Notes: generated from the sequence alone by a model not told the origin. A stretch of DNA of 64,000 bases from Gemmatimonadota bacterium (GCA_028874335.1 JAPPJY010000078.1:62001-126000), one strand, 5' to 3'. Counted from the first letter of the stretch, positions 34,363 through 43,820 are shown. Numbers and translations are program-made.

Positions 34363-37300
34363 ATGGCAGGATTTCAACTTCCTTCGACCGCTTCACACCG
34401 CTTTTCAAGAGGATACGAGACCTTGGCTTTCGCCGTTGACACGTCGCCTCAGCCGGATCGGCACCCTTCGATCACACCGGCCGACGGCTCCTACGCGATC
34501 CAGAATCCCCCTTCCCTGGTCTGGCGGGAGGACGATCGGGCTGCAACATACATCGTCGAGATCTGCAGGCATGCGGATTTCAGAGGTGAAATCATCCGCT
34601 TCGCCGGCATCGACATGCCGTTCTTCAATCCGCCGGTGGAACTCGACCGTGGAACGTGGTACTGGCGTTACTTCGCGGTGGCGTCAGAGGGTGAACGGTC
34701 CCTACCCGGTCCCGTGCGGAGTTTTCACGTCACGCCCGAATCCGTTCCACTTGCAGTAACTCCGACGGAGCGCATCCTCGACACGATGCCGGAACACCCC
34801 CGCATCTTTGTAACCCCTGAGACCCTGGAGGAGTTCCGCGCCCGCAGGCATGGTCCCGGCCTTGAGGCCTGGCGGCACCTCAAACACCGGGCCGACGCCC
34901 TGGTTCATAGCGCACCGCCCGAATTGGACCTGCAGTCCGTGCCCGCGAAACTCGGCCAACGCCGCGGTCAGGTCTTTCATCTGAGAGACGGCCGCATCAC
35001 GTTCCCGGCGGACTTCCAAGTCGCCGAACTCAAGCGAGGCGCCGATACCGTGAATGCACTCTCCTTCGCGTATCTGATCTCGGGCGATGAAGAGTATGCC
35101 GCGGCCGCGCGGGGCTGGATGGCTTTCCTGGCGCATTTCCGCGTCGACATTCACCAAAAGGACCGAAGGCAACACGATACCGTTGTCTACTGCTACGAAT
35201 TCGGCCTCAAGGGGATGGCACTGGCCTACGATCGGCTGTATCCCCTGCTTGAATCCGGGGAACGCGCAAGCGTTCTGGCGCACATCGAGTTTCACTGCGA
35301 AGCCGCCTACAGATGGCTCAGAGACGGGCTGCAGATCCACCTGAATTATCAGAATTCCCATGGGCAACAGTGCATGCACGCGCTGCTGCCCACGGTTCTG
35401 GCCGTGGCGACCGAGTCCGCGTCGACGCGGGAATGGGCCGACTACCTCGTCCGGCAATACGTGAACCGGGTTGCCTGGGGCAGCAGCGATGGCGGGTACA
35501 CCGAAGGCCAGAAATACGGCCACAAGGTGCAGTTCATCCTTGAAGCCCTGGCCGCACTCAAGACCGCGACGGGTCTGGACGTCTTCCGCGAACCCCGGTG
35601 GCAGAATACCGGCTCGTTCTGGCTGTATTGCATGTCTCTCAATTACTGGTGGAACCACTGGGGGGACTGCTATTCCCTGATCGACCCGAATCTGGGAAGC
35701 GATGCGGACACCTACGTTTCCGCATTCCTGGCTGCCATGACCGGCGATCCCGCGGTCAAATGGTGGAGCGATACACGGGTCTGCAACCCGGTGCATCTCC
35801 CGCTTCAGTACCTCTCCGACAGCGGCGTCAAGCCCAGGCCGCCGGTTGATGTCCCGCAGGCCCGCCTGTTTCCCGACGTCGGCCAACTCGCCGCTTACGA
35901 CCGGTTCTACGATCACGGAAGCAGCCGCATCTTCTTCCGGAGCAGCCCGTGGGGCGATCACAGCCACGCCCACCAGGACCAGAACGGCTTCGTCATCCAC
36001 GCCGGCGGAGAGATTCTCTGCTGCGACGCGGGGTATTACACCTATTACGGGGACACGTACCACGCTCAATGGACACAAACGACACAGGCGCACAATTCCA
36101 TCCTCGTCGACGGAGAAAGCCAGCGCCGGGGCATTGCCCACAAAGGAGAGATAACGGCATTTTTCAATACGCCCGACGCCTGTTTCTTCACCGGTGACGC
36201 TTCGGGCGCGTACGGGGAGTTGCTTGAAAAATTCCACCGCCATGTCGTCTTCATCCGCCCCGACGTCTTCGTCCTGTGCGACGCCCTTGAAGCGTCCGAA
36301 CCGCGGGAATTCGCCTGGACGCTCAACACGTTCGAACGCGCGGACATTGACGAAAGCAGTCAGTCCATGACCATCCCTCAGCGGGATCAGCGCCTCCTGG
36401 TCCGGCACCTGGCGGGCGGTATGCTGAGGTACTCGCAGAACAACGACCGGCCTTATCCGCTGAAAACGCGGGACTGGTGCCGGGTTACCGAAGCCTTCCC
36501 CCAGCAGTGGAACATCCAGGCAACGACTGAGAAGCGGACCAGTGAGCAAATCCTGGCGGTCCTGCATACGTACAGGGATACGGACGGCCCGAGAGTCGAT
36601 AATATCCGCCGTGTGGAGGCGGACGGCGCCGATGGCGTCAGCTTTGAGTCCGGGAACCGGTCCGAACACGTCCTGTTTCGAAACGGGAAAGGCGGCGACG
36701 TTGAAGGCGCTGGCATTCAGACCGACGCAAGCGTGGTCCATGTCAGCCAGGGCGGTGACGGACTCGAGCGCTGGCTGATTCACGGCGGCGCCCGGCTCAG
36801 CCTGAATGGAGAGATTCTGCTGTCCGCCGATGCGGAGTGCGACGCCGCAGCGAATTACAAAACCCGAAGCGCCGTAGCGCACCTCCAGGTTCGGCACCGG
36901 ACGCCGGTGCGACTCTCCGTCCACCTTCCCCGCGCGCCGGGCTCGGTGTACATCTCACCGCCGGATCGTACTCAGGATGCAAAGCCGGTCGATTTCACGT
37001 GGCGTAACGGGAGGGTTGAAGTCGACCTGGTCGACGCGGGCGAATCCGTCCTGTGGATCGACCCAGTCGCGGATCTGGCCGCGAGTCCGGAACCGCTTCA
37101 TCTTACGCTTGTCGGCGGTGACGGCCGGCAGGCGGTGGAATTGCAGACAGCCATCGCGGACAATGGGGATATCGTCGCCTCTTCCGAGATTTCCCCACGC
37201 GAGCCGGGCGTCTATGAACTCGTCGCGGAAGGCGCGGAACTGCTCGTTCAGGACCGGTGGGACCCGGATGTGAGCGTTCGCGCGACCGGACGCGTGACCG

Positions 37301-37845
37301 CCTGCCTCAGAGAGGGCACGGAGATCTTCGTCCGCTATTCGCAGGACGGTCGGCCGGACGTCCGCGCCCACATGAAAGAAAGCTGCAATGGCAGACTCAT
37401 CAACCTGCTCTGCAACGGCGGTTTTGAAGCCGGCATCGTGGATTACCCGCCCCGCTATTGGAACGTGCAGCACTCCCGCACCCACGATACCGCGTGGCCG
37501 GCGTGGAGCGTGGAGGATGCCGCGGAAGGGAACGCCTGCCTCAAGTTTACGAGACCCACGGACCCGATGTCGCTCACGAGCCGGCCGATGCGCCTGCGCG
37601 AGGCCGGCCGGTACCACCTGAGATTCAAGGCGCGCGGCACGGCCACGCATGCCCGGGTGACCGTATCCGGGCAGCAGGACACCCGCCTCGTCGTCCCGAT
37701 CGGCCCCTGCAAGGCGTGGACCCAATACCGGGCGGAACTGGACGTCCAGCCGGGTTACACAACCGTGACCGTCGCGTTCGATTCAGGAGGAGAACCCGAT
37801 CAGGTCCTGTGGTTGGACGATATGGAATTCGGCTATATTGCGTAG
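34363..37845 (+). CDS. Heparinase II/III-family polysaccharide lyase with DUF4962-like N-terminus
   Basis: 1160 residues from the ATG at 34363; the frame is open far upstream, but that part is antisense to two good genes. A TTG at 34420 is an alternative start. The N-terminal Ig-like module (ITPADGSYAIQNPPSLVW, YIVEICRHADF) resembles DUF4962. The (alpha/alpha) toroid follows (YEFGLKGMALAYDRLYPLL, NYQNSHGQQCMHALLPTVLA). The C-terminal beta-sandwich has the family motif WGDHSHAHQDQNGFVIHAGG with CDAGYYTYYG. A further ~150-residue carbohydrate-binding-like module ends the protein. Such enzymes cleave uronic-acid polysaccharides. No signal peptide is evident. Confidence 0.8.
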   Translation: MAGFQLPSTASHRFSRGYETLAFAVDTSPQPDRHPSITPADGSYAIQNPPSLVWREDDRAATYIVEICRHADFRGEIIRFAGIDMPFFNPPVELDRGTWYWRYFAVASEGERSLPGPVRSFHVTPESVPLAVTPTERILDTMPEHPRIFVTPETLEEFRARRHGPGLEAWRHLKHRADALVHSAPPELDLQSVPAKLGQRRGQVFHLRDGRITFPADFQVAELKRGADTVNALSFAYLISGDEEYAAAARGWMAFLAHFRVDIHQKDRRQHDTVVYCYEFGLKGMALAYDRLYPLLESGERASVLAHIEFHCEAAYRWLRDGLQIHLNYQNSHGQQCMHALLPTVLAVATESASTREWADYLVRQYVNRVAWGSSDGGYTEGQKYGHKVQFILEALAALKTATGLDVFREPRWQNTGSFWLYCMSLNYWWNHWGDCYSLIDPNLGSDADTYVSAFLAAMTGDPAVKWWSDTRVCNPVHLPLQYLSDSGVKPRPPVDVPQARLFPDVGQLAAYDRFYDHGSSRIFFRSSPWGDHSHAHQDQNGFVIHAGGEILCCDAGYYTYYGDTYHAQWTQTTQAHNSILVDGESQRRGIAHKGEITAFFNTPDACFFTGDASGAYGELLEKFHRHVVFIRPDVFVLCDALEASEPREFAWTLNTFERADIDESSQSMTIPQRDQRLLVRHLAGGMLRYSQNNDRPYPLKTRDWCRVTEAFPQQWNIQATTEKRTSEQILAVLHTYRDTDGPRVDNIRRVEADGADGVSFESGNRSEHVLFRNGKGGDVEGAGIQTDASVVHVSQGGDGLERWLIHGGARLSLNGEILLSADAECDAAANYKTRSAVAHLQVRHRTPVRLSVHLPRAPGSVYISPPDRTQDAKPVDFTWRNGRVEVDLVDAGESVLWIDPVADLAASPEPLHLTLVGGDGRQAVELQTAIADNGDIVASSEISPREPGVYELVAEGAELLVQDRWDPDVSVRATGRVTACLREGTEIFVRYSQDGRPDVRAHMKESCNGRLINLLCNGGFEAGIVDYPPRYWNVQHSRTHDTAWPAWSVEDAAEGNACLKFTRPTDPMSLTSRPMRLREAGRYHLRFKARGTATHARVTVSGQQDTRLVVPIGPCKAWTQYRAELDVQPGYTTVTVAFDSGGEPDQVLWLDDMEFGYIA

Positions 37846-37900
37846 GGGTTTCGACACGATCAGCGGGCACTGTCCCGTTTTTGGAGGTTCCCCGACATCA

Positions 37901-38065
37901 AGTGTCCTGTCCCAAAAATTCCTCACCATTCGACCGCCGATTCATCCCGTCTCGTTACGTTCCCCTCGCTCGCCGACCATACGCAGGTTGCCTGCGCTCA
38001 GGCGCCTTGCGAGCCGGGCGACTCGGCGGTCGAATTTTGGCAACTTATTTCCGGGACAGAACACT
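37901..38065 (+). mobile_element. Repeat element A, copy 4
   Basis: 165 bp, ends AGTGTCCTGTCCC and GGGACAGAACACT, same orientation as copy 1. It ends six bases before the ribosome-binding site of the CutC gene. Confidence 0.85.
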
Positions 38066-38081
38066 AGGACGGAGGTGAAGA

Positions 38082-38837
38082 TTGAACTCGCCGGTACTGT
38101 TTGAGATCTGCGTCGGTTCCGCGCAGGGCGCCATCGCCGCCCAGGAAGGCGGCGCCCGCCGTGTGGAGCTGTGCGACAATCTGATCGAGGGCGGCACGAC
38201 GCCGAGCGCCGGGGCCATTCAGGTTGCCCGCAAGCATATCGACATCGGACTCAACGTGATCGTACGCCCGCGAGGAGGCGACTTCTGCTATTCAGACGTC
38301 GAGTTCGAAACGATGGCTCGGGACGTGGAAACGGCCGCCGAAGGGGGCGCGGACGGGATTGTGATCGGCATTCTGAATCCGGACGGATCGATCGACGTGG
38401 ATCGCACCGGCGCTCTCATCGAACGGATCCGCCCGCTTCCGGTGACGTTCCACCGGGCGTTCGACATGACCGCGGATCCCCACAGGGCGCTGGACGACCT
38501 GATTTCGCTGGGCGTGGACAGGGTGCTCACTTCGGGCCAGGAAATCTCGGCGCTGGAGGGTATCGATCTTATTGCCGGGTTGATCGAGCAGGCCGCCGGC
38601 CGCATCGTGATCATGCCCGGCGGCGGTATCACCGAACGCAACGTCGCGAAGGTGGTTGCCGGCACCGGCGCGCGTGAGATTCACGTCGCCGCCGGCAGCA
38701 GCGTTCCCGGCCGGATGACGTACCGCAACCCTAACGCTTTCATGGGCGGCGAGCTTCGTCCCCCGGAATTTTCACACGATATTACCGATGCCAACCGCGT
38801 CAGCGCCTTCATTCAGGCCGTCACCCCGCACGTCTGA
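38082..38837 (+). CDS. cutC: CutC-family protein
   Basis: 251 residues starting at TTG; GGAGGTGA six bases upstream decides this start. The TIM-barrel family motifs are clear: FEICVGSAQGAIAAQEGGAR, RVELCDNL, GGTTPSAG, VIVRPRGGDFCYS, GADGIVIGIL, FHRAFDM, VLTSGQE and IVIMPGGGI. CutC was named for copper homeostasis in E. coli, but its enzymatic role is unsettled; the fold suggests a metal-dependent enzyme of sugar or phosphate metabolism. Its promoter region is occupied by repeat element A, so transcription may start in or before the element. Confidence 0.9.
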   Translation: MNSPVLFEICVGSAQGAIAAQEGGARRVELCDNLIEGGTTPSAGAIQVARKHIDIGLNVIVRPRGGDFCYSDVEFETMARDVETAAEGGADGIVIGILNPDGSIDVDRTGALIERIRPLPVTFHRAFDMTADPHRALDDLISLGVDRVLTSGQEISALEGIDLIAGLIEQAAGRIVIMPGGGITERNVAKVVAGTGAREIHVAAGSSVPGRMTYRNPNAFMGGELRPPEFSHDITDANRVSAFIQAVTPHV

Positions 38838-38925
38838 CGGCTCTCCCCCGGTCCAATTCCACAACACTTTATGCCTCAGCGTGCTTCGGGGCGCGCGTCG
38901 GCTGATTCATAAAGGAGACTTCGCC

Positions 38926-39552
38926 ATGCGCATCATCGCGATCGGCTGTGAGTACACCGGTAAAACAACCCTTTTCGACGGCCTCATGCAATGGGGGCGT
39001 CAAAGGGGCATCGTCCATCACCTGGACGACCACTTCAGCATTCCCGACTGCCAGATGCTCAAGACTGAAGGCGATCAGCGGATCATGCTGGGTCTGCCGG
39101 AAGCCATCAAGGAACGTTACCAGCGGTTCCAGCTCGCCTACCACGTCCGGCTGATCAACAAATACGAACACATTCTGCTCGGCGGGTTTCATATCGAGGA
39201 GTATATCTACGGCCCCAGGTACTATTACCCCGCCGTGGGCCGGCTCTCCGAAACGCCGAGAGCCTGGGAAGCGGAAATGCCGAAGGACACCATCCTGGTC
39301 CATCTCAAAGCCAGCGCCGAGGTCATCGAAAGACGCATGGAAGAGGACCGCCATACCTATCACATTGTCCCCAGGGAAGACATCCAGGAAATCCTGGACG
39401 AATTCCAGGCGGAGTACGGCGCCTGCTGGATCATGCGCAAGTTTGAAATCGATACGTCTGATCTGACCTCGGACAGCCTCCTGCAGGCCTTTCTGGACGG
39501 GTCCGTCCCCTTCCTCAACGACCGCGATATGCTCACGCGTATGAATCCATAA
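38926..39552 (+). CDS. P-loop kinase-like NTPase
   Basis: 208 residues; AAAGGAG eight bases upstream of the ATG. It begins with a Walker A loop (IIAIGCEYTGKTTLF) and continues with a helix-rich core as in nucleoside/thymidylate kinase-like enzymes: HHLDDHFSIPD, RYQRFQLAYHVRLINKYEHI and GGFHIEEYIYG (a DRxx/ExY-like substrate region). ILVHLKASAEVIERRMEED follows (strand and lid helix), then EFQAEYGACWIMRKFEID. Specific substrate unknown. It follows CutC by 88 bases with its own ribosome-binding site. Similar stand-alone kinases phosphorylate nucleosides or small cofactors. Confidence 0.65.
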   Translation: MRIIAIGCEYTGKTTLFDGLMQWGRQRGIVHHLDDHFSIPDCQMLKTEGDQRIMLGLPEAIKERYQRFQLAYHVRLINKYEHILLGGFHIEEYIYGPRYYYPAVGRLSETPRAWEAEMPKDTILVHLKASAEVIERRMEEDRHTYHIVPREDIQEILDEFQAEYGACWIMRKFEIDTSDLTSDSLLQAFLDGSVPFLNDRDMLTRMNP

Positions 39553-39610
39553 GTGCGAACATCTGCAACCTGCGCGCTAATCACAGACCGGTCGCAACTC
39601 TCCGGATTCC

Positions 39611-39639
39611 TTGACAGGGAATGGGGGTTTGCGTACTAT
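39611..39639 (+). promoter_or_regulatory. Sigma-70-type promoter upstream of the DUF433 gene
   Basis: A perfect TTGACA (39611-39616), exactly 17 bases, then TACTAT (39634-39639). The DUF433 start is ~190 bases downstream; the stretch between holds no convincing ORF. Confidence 0.5.
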
Positions 39640-39832
39640 TGACCGGCGCGCGGTCCGGCCCGGAAAACGGCTGAAGTTTACCCTGAGGAAATGAGATCCA
39701 AGGCCGGATACTTTGTCCGTGAACCCATCTGGATCTCCCTTTCGTTCCACACTGGCAGCGATGACTATCGACGATGGATTCTGCCGCAAGGTCGAATATC
39801 GGATGTTTGCAGGAATTGGAGGAGGCCGTAAA

Positions 39833-40060
39833 ATGAACGATCGAATTGTCATTGATCCGTCAATTCGTCATGGCAAACCGGTTATCAGGGGAACGAGAGT
39901 ACCTGTACATAGAGTTATCGGGAGTCTCGCGGGTGGATCTGAACCGCACGAGGTCTGCGAGGAATATGCTATCTCGGACGCGGATTTGAGAGCGGCACTC
40001 GCCTATGCCGAAGAGCTGATCGAACACGAAGAAGCACATCCTCTTCCGCATACGTGGTAA
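39833..40060 (+). CDS. DUF433 (antitoxin-like) protein
   Basis: 75 residues; GGAGG seven bases before the ATG. The core RIVIDPSIRHGKPVIRGTRV then VHRVIGSLAGG, and YAISDADLRAALAYAEELIE, is classic DUF433, a small winged-helix-like family. DUF433 genes usually precede a VapC/PIN- or DUF5615-type partner and are regarded as antitoxin-like. Here the next gene is an 84-residue protein with no PIN motifs, 19 bases on. Toxin-antitoxin function is therefore only a possibility. Confidence 0.8.
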   Translation: MNDRIVIDPSIRHGKPVIRGTRVPVHRVIGSLAGGSEPHEVCEEYAISDADLRAALAYAEELIEHEEAHPLPHTW

Positions 40061-40079
40061 GTTGGAAGGGGCTTTTGCG

Positions 40080-40334
40080 ATGGCAAAGTACGAATTTGCC
40101 TTGATACTCAAGGGTCAATTTGAATTGACCGAAGAAATCGCAGACGAATTGTTCGAGGCCGGATGCGACGACGGAACGCCCGGGGTGTGCGACGGTGTCT
40201 TCTCGATCGATTTCTGCCGTGAAGGTGTTTCCCTCGAAGCAACGATTCTCTCAGCGATCGCAAATGTCAAATCGGCAGGTTACGCCGTAGACCGAGCGGA
40301 AATCGAAGCAGAAGCCATTGCGCATTCCGTCTAA
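40080..40334 (+). CDS. Unknown 84-residue DUF433 partner
   Basis: Start chosen at the ATG 40080, preceded by GAAGGGG. The sequence MAKYEFALILKGQFELTEEI, ADELFEAGCDDGTPGVCDG and FSIDFCREGVSLEATILSAI reads as one strand, two helices and a short sheet. A very similar layout (LFEAGCDDxTPGV, IDFxRExxSLExAIxSAI) is, to my memory, common next to DUF433 genes in environmental genomes, but it has no name I can give. The pair is probably one operon from the promoter at 39611. No catalytic residues are evident. Confidence 0.6.
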   Translation: MAKYEFALILKGQFELTEEIADELFEAGCDDGTPGVCDGVFSIDFCREGVSLEATILSAIANVKSAGYAVDRAEIEAEAIAHSV

Positions 40335-40392
40335 CGGTTTTTCAAGGAAGGATTTTCGAAGGAATCGTCCTTTTGCACAGAAAGGAAGTCAT

Positions 40393-41688
40393 GTGGACCT
40401 GAGTCGCCAACCGCCGCGCCGTCCCTCCAATGTCTCAATCGCCGGCATCGTCAACCTCGCCCGGATGACGGACAAGGCCCGCGCGTATAACAACCGTACG
40501 CTGGGTGAATTCCTGTATGGGGATGATTCGGGTCTGGACAAGATCCTGCTGGAATTTCTGGACGTCTCGCACGACGACTTTGCCGATGCCGCCGGACGTT
40601 ACGGCGATTCGGATCTGGGGCGCTGGATCCGTGAGGTCTCCGACCGGACGGACGAGGAGATCGACGCTTTCAATCAGTACCATCTCCAGCGCGAGCCGGA
40701 CGACGAGGCGGGCAAACAGCGGCTGAAGGACCGCATCGAGAAATTCGCGCCCGGCAGAACCGACATCGTCACTGTATTCCAGTCCATCGAACTGGACGAC
40801 TGGGCCAACTTCAGAGACGTGGACCTTTCGCAAAGGGCGCCGCGATCCCCGTATCGCAGGGAGGTCGCGGGGATCTTCGGCCTGGCGCGGATGGCGGACA
40901 AGGCCCGCGCGGAAACGGCCGGGACCCTCGGCGAGTACGTTTACAACTGCCCGATCGACCAGGCGATCGCCGACTTCGTCGGATTTACGGCGGAGAACTT
41001 CAGGGAAGCCGCGTACCTGAATCCGAACGACCTGGAACTCGGGGACTGGGTCCGGGAACACACCCGCGCACATTCAGGCGAAATTTCGCAGTTCAACCAT
41101 CGAATCGCCGGAAAGGGCCCGGAAGACATCAAGGAGTGCGCGATCTTCAAAGCGGCGCTTGCAAACGCCGCGCCAAACCGCACCGACATCACCACTTGGT
41201 TCGACCTGCTCGACGTGGATGACGAGGTGTCATTCGGCATTGTGGATCTCACCCGCCATCCGCCGAGAAGCCCGTACGACGCTTCCGTGGGCGGTCTCTT
41301 CGGCCTGGCCCGGATGATCGACAAGGGCAGGGCGGCAATCCAACGACTACTGGGCCAATACAAGTACGCGGAAGATTCCGGGCTGGACAAGAAGATCGCG
41401 GAGTTTTACGGGTTTGCCATGGGCGATTTCACCGATCTCATCAGGGCCGGCCGGACTGACGAAGAGATACTCGCGTGGCTCAATGAGAGTCACTTCAAAT
41501 CCAGTTCCGAGATCAGCGAATTCAACCACGATATCGGTACGATCGAACCCTGGAACGAAAAGCGGCGCACCTGGTTCCGCGGTGTTCTTGCAGGTCTGGA
41601 TGAATCCCGTACCGATGTTACGACGTATATGGCTCTGATCGTGCTGGACGACACCATTCACTTTGCCCGTCTGAAGACAGCGATCTGA
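40393..41688 (+). CDS. Protein with three tandem DUF5069 domains
   Basis: 431 residues from a GTG start (AAGGAAG just upstream; the ATG at 40391 is out of frame). Three units of ~145 residues each open with VDLSRQPPRRPS, VDLSQRAPRSPY or VDLTRHPPRSPY. They continue with (I/L)xxLARMxDKARA, a GLDK or 'P-IDQ' turn, and a helix ending RTDIxT or RTDVTT. DUF5069 is normally one unit of ~140 residues. The first unit is the most complete and the third has lost part of the loop before GRTDEEI. Function unknown, soluble, no signal peptide. Confidence 0.75.
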   Translation: MDLSRQPPRRPSNVSIAGIVNLARMTDKARAYNNRTLGEFLYGDDSGLDKILLEFLDVSHDDFADAAGRYGDSDLGRWIREVSDRTDEEIDAFNQYHLQREPDDEAGKQRLKDRIEKFAPGRTDIVTVFQSIELDDWANFRDVDLSQRAPRSPYRREVAGIFGLARMADKARAETAGTLGEYVYNCPIDQAIADFVGFTAENFREAAYLNPNDLELGDWVREHTRAHSGEISQFNHRIAGKGPEDIKECAIFKAALANAAPNRTDITTWFDLLDVDDEVSFGIVDLTRHPPRSPYDASVGGLFGLARMIDKGRAAIQRLLGQYKYAEDSGLDKKIAEFYGFAMGDFTDLIRAGRTDEEILAWLNESHFKSSSEISEFNHDIGTIEPWNEKRRTWFRGVLAGLDESRTDVTTYMALIVLDDTIHFARLKTAI

Positions 41689-41761
41689 ACTTGATCCCAG
41701 GGTCCGAATTCAGACGATCTGTTACACGGACAGAACACCAGGTCCAAAAAGGAGAATCCAA

Positions 41762-42514
41762 ATGTCCAACCAGGAAGTCGCACTGGCCAAATTCACCCGC
41801 AGGGAATTCCGGGAAGCCCTGGAAGCCGGTCGATTCGGAACCGCTATCATACCCACCGGGAGCAATGAACAGCACCTCGAGCACCTGGCCATGGAATACG
41901 ACATCCGCGCGTCGACTTATGTGGCTACCGAAGCAGCCGGAAGGCTCTACCCCAATGTTGTCGTGAACGTACCGATGGCGGTCGGTATCTCCGAACATCA
42001 CATGATCCATAAGGGGACTGTAACCGCCAAGCCCGGAAGCTGGCTGTCCGTACTCTTCGACGCCGTTGAGAGCCTGGTGCGCCACGGGGTCAAAAACGTG
42101 CTGATTCTCAACGGGCACGGAGGCAACGAAGCGCCCATGATGGGCATCCTCCGGCAGTGGCAACTGTTCTTTCAGCTCACCGCGCCGGACGCCAACGTGC
42201 AGTTTCATTCCTACTGGAACCTGAGTCGTGAAATCGCCGAGCAGCACTGCACGAGCCGGGTGCCCGGCCACGCGGGCGAGTACGAAACCGCTATGGCCAT
42301 GGTCATCTGTCCGGAGAACATCCGGCACGAAGCCATGCGGGACCAGGAAAATCAGGAGCCCTTGAAAGCGACTGAAGAACTGGGGAAGATTCTGGTTGAA
42401 GCAGCAGTCGGGAAAACGGTCGAATACCTTCAGGGTATGATCGACGCCACGAACAGCGAGATACAGCCACACGTCTATTCGAAGGAAATGTACGCCGCGC
42501 AGGAGAAGAAATAA
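41762..42514 (+). CDS. Creatininase-family amidohydrolase
   Basis: 250 residues; AAAAAGGAG precedes the ATG. The family (creatininase, formamide and 3-dehydro-carboxamide hydrolases) uses two metals bound by His, Asp and Glu. Motifs are GTAIIPTGSNEQHLEH (first metal His near 38), VPMAVGISEHHMIHKGTVT, VLILNGHGGNEAPM (second His) and GHAGEYETAMAMVICPE (Glu). The second half is complete. A hydrolase for a cyclic amide or a mycofactocin-type peptide are alternatives; neighbouring genes (DegT, C45 hydrolase, isochorismatase) suggest nitrogen-containing metabolite processing. Confidence 0.85.
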   Translation: MSNQEVALAKFTRREFREALEAGRFGTAIIPTGSNEQHLEHLAMEYDIRASTYVATEAAGRLYPNVVVNVPMAVGISEHHMIHKGTVTAKPGSWLSVLFDAVESLVRHGVKNVLILNGHGGNEAPMMGILRQWQLFFQLTAPDANVQFHSYWNLSREIAEQHCTSRVPGHAGEYETAMAMVICPENIRHEAMRDQENQEPLKATEELGKILVEAAVGKTVEYLQGMIDATNSEIQPHVYSKEMYAAQEKK

Positions 42515-42550
42515 CCCTCCTGAATCGCGAACAGCCGGAAAGGATGAATC

Positions 42551-43792
42551 ATGACCGTCGAACGCGCAAGATACGGCGCGGACGCCGCCGCGGGACTTGC
42601 CGGCACGTTGCCCCAGCCCTTTCCGCGCACCATCGGACCCAATGCGATGACCTATCTCCAGGAGGTGGTCGACTCGGGTCTGACGTGCAACATGATCGGG
42701 CGGTTTGAAGACGCATTCGCGGAAGAAATGGGCGTGGAACACTGCATTGCCACTCCCGGCTGCACGCCCGCTCTGGCCGTTCTGGCCTGCGCGCTGGACT
42801 TCGATCCCGGTGATGAGATCATCGTCAGTTCGGTAACGGACTATGGTACCGTCCAGGGTATCATCCGAGAGAACTACATACCCGTTTTCGCGGACACGGA
42901 CGCCGGTACGATAATCAGCAGCGCCGAGACCATCGCGCCCTGCATTACGGACCGTACCCGCGCCATTCTGGTTGTGCACATGACCGGCACGATCTGCGAT
43001 ATGGACCCCATCCTCGAACTCGCCGGCAAACACGGCCTCATCGTCTACGAGGACGTCTGCCAGGCCGTTTTCGGAGAATACAAGGGGCGGTTCGCCGGAT
43101 CTCTAGCCACTGCCGGCGCGTTCTCCTTCGACGCTGAGAAGACCATGGGATCGGACGTCGGCGGCTGCGTGGTGACCAATGACGGCGACCTCGCCGAGCG
43201 CATGCGTTTCATCGGCCACAGCCGCGGTGGTCAGATGCTCGAGGGATTCGGGCGGCAGCACGTCGTGCCCGGATTCGCGCACCGTATGCCCCAATGCACG
43301 GCCGCCGTCACCCTGGCGCAGCTCGAAATCATCCGCCCCAACGTGGAACATCGGGACCGGATGATCCGCCTGCTTTCCGAAAAACTGGATGAAATTCCGG
43401 GCATCACCCCGCTGCCGATTCCGGACTACATGGGCGTGTACTCCTGCTGGATGGCAGGATTCAGCGTCGATCCGGATGCATTCGACTGCACGCCCGATTC
43501 GTTTGCTCAGCAGGTCGCGGAAGGCGGTATCCCGGGAGCGGGCACGGGTCGTTATTACCTGATGCCCCCGGCGCTGCCTTTCCTTACAGATAAAGCGGAG
43601 CGGAAACAGTTTCCCTTCTCCATGCCCCCTGCCTCCAGGGAATACACGTACAGCGGGGATACGTGCCCCAATGCGCAGCGCTTTCTGGAATCCTTCGTAC
43701 GATGGTCTTCCTTCTGCGAACGCTATGAGCCCGAACACTGCGAACTCGCCGCGCATATTGTAAGGGACGTGGCGGATCGAAATCGCGTGTAG
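42551..43792 (+). CDS. DegT/DnrJ/EryC1/StrS-family aminotransferase
   Basis: 413 residues; GGAAAGGATGA leads into the ATG. This PLP enzyme family transaminates keto-sugars for antibiotic, LPS or capsule precursors. Visible motifs are HCIATPGCTPAL (substrate/PLP loop), DEIIVSSVTDYG, ILVVHMTGTICDMDPI, IVYEDVCQAVFGEY (Asp-binding strand) and FSFDAEKTMGSDVGGCVVTN (PLP lysine), with RGGQMLEGF and HRMPQCTAA. Spacing to the creatininase-like gene is 36 bases, so cotranscription is likely. The substrate is not determined. Confidence 0.88.
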   Translation: MTVERARYGADAAAGLAGTLPQPFPRTIGPNAMTYLQEVVDSGLTCNMIGRFEDAFAEEMGVEHCIATPGCTPALAVLACALDFDPGDEIIVSSVTDYGTVQGIIRENYIPVFADTDAGTIISSAETIAPCITDRTRAILVVHMTGTICDMDPILELAGKHGLIVYEDVCQAVFGEYKGRFAGSLATAGAFSFDAEKTMGSDVGGCVVTNDGDLAERMRFIGHSRGGQMLEGFGRQHVVPGFAHRMPQCTAAVTLAQLEIIRPNVEHRDRMIRLLSEKLDEIPGITPLPIPDYMGVYSCWMAGFSVDPDAFDCTPDSFAQQVAEGGIPGAGTGRYYLMPPALPFLTDKAERKQFPFSMPPASREYTYSGDTCPNAQRFLESFVRWSSFCERYEPEHCELAAHIVRDVADRNRV

Positions 43793-43820
43793 AAACCGTA
43801 CGTCGAAAAGACGTAGAAGT

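Noticed and set aside
34702..36924. 740-codon minus-strand open frame
   Set aside because: It is entirely antisense to the heparinase II/III gene, shows no family motif and mirrors its codon bias; a GC-rich shadow frame.
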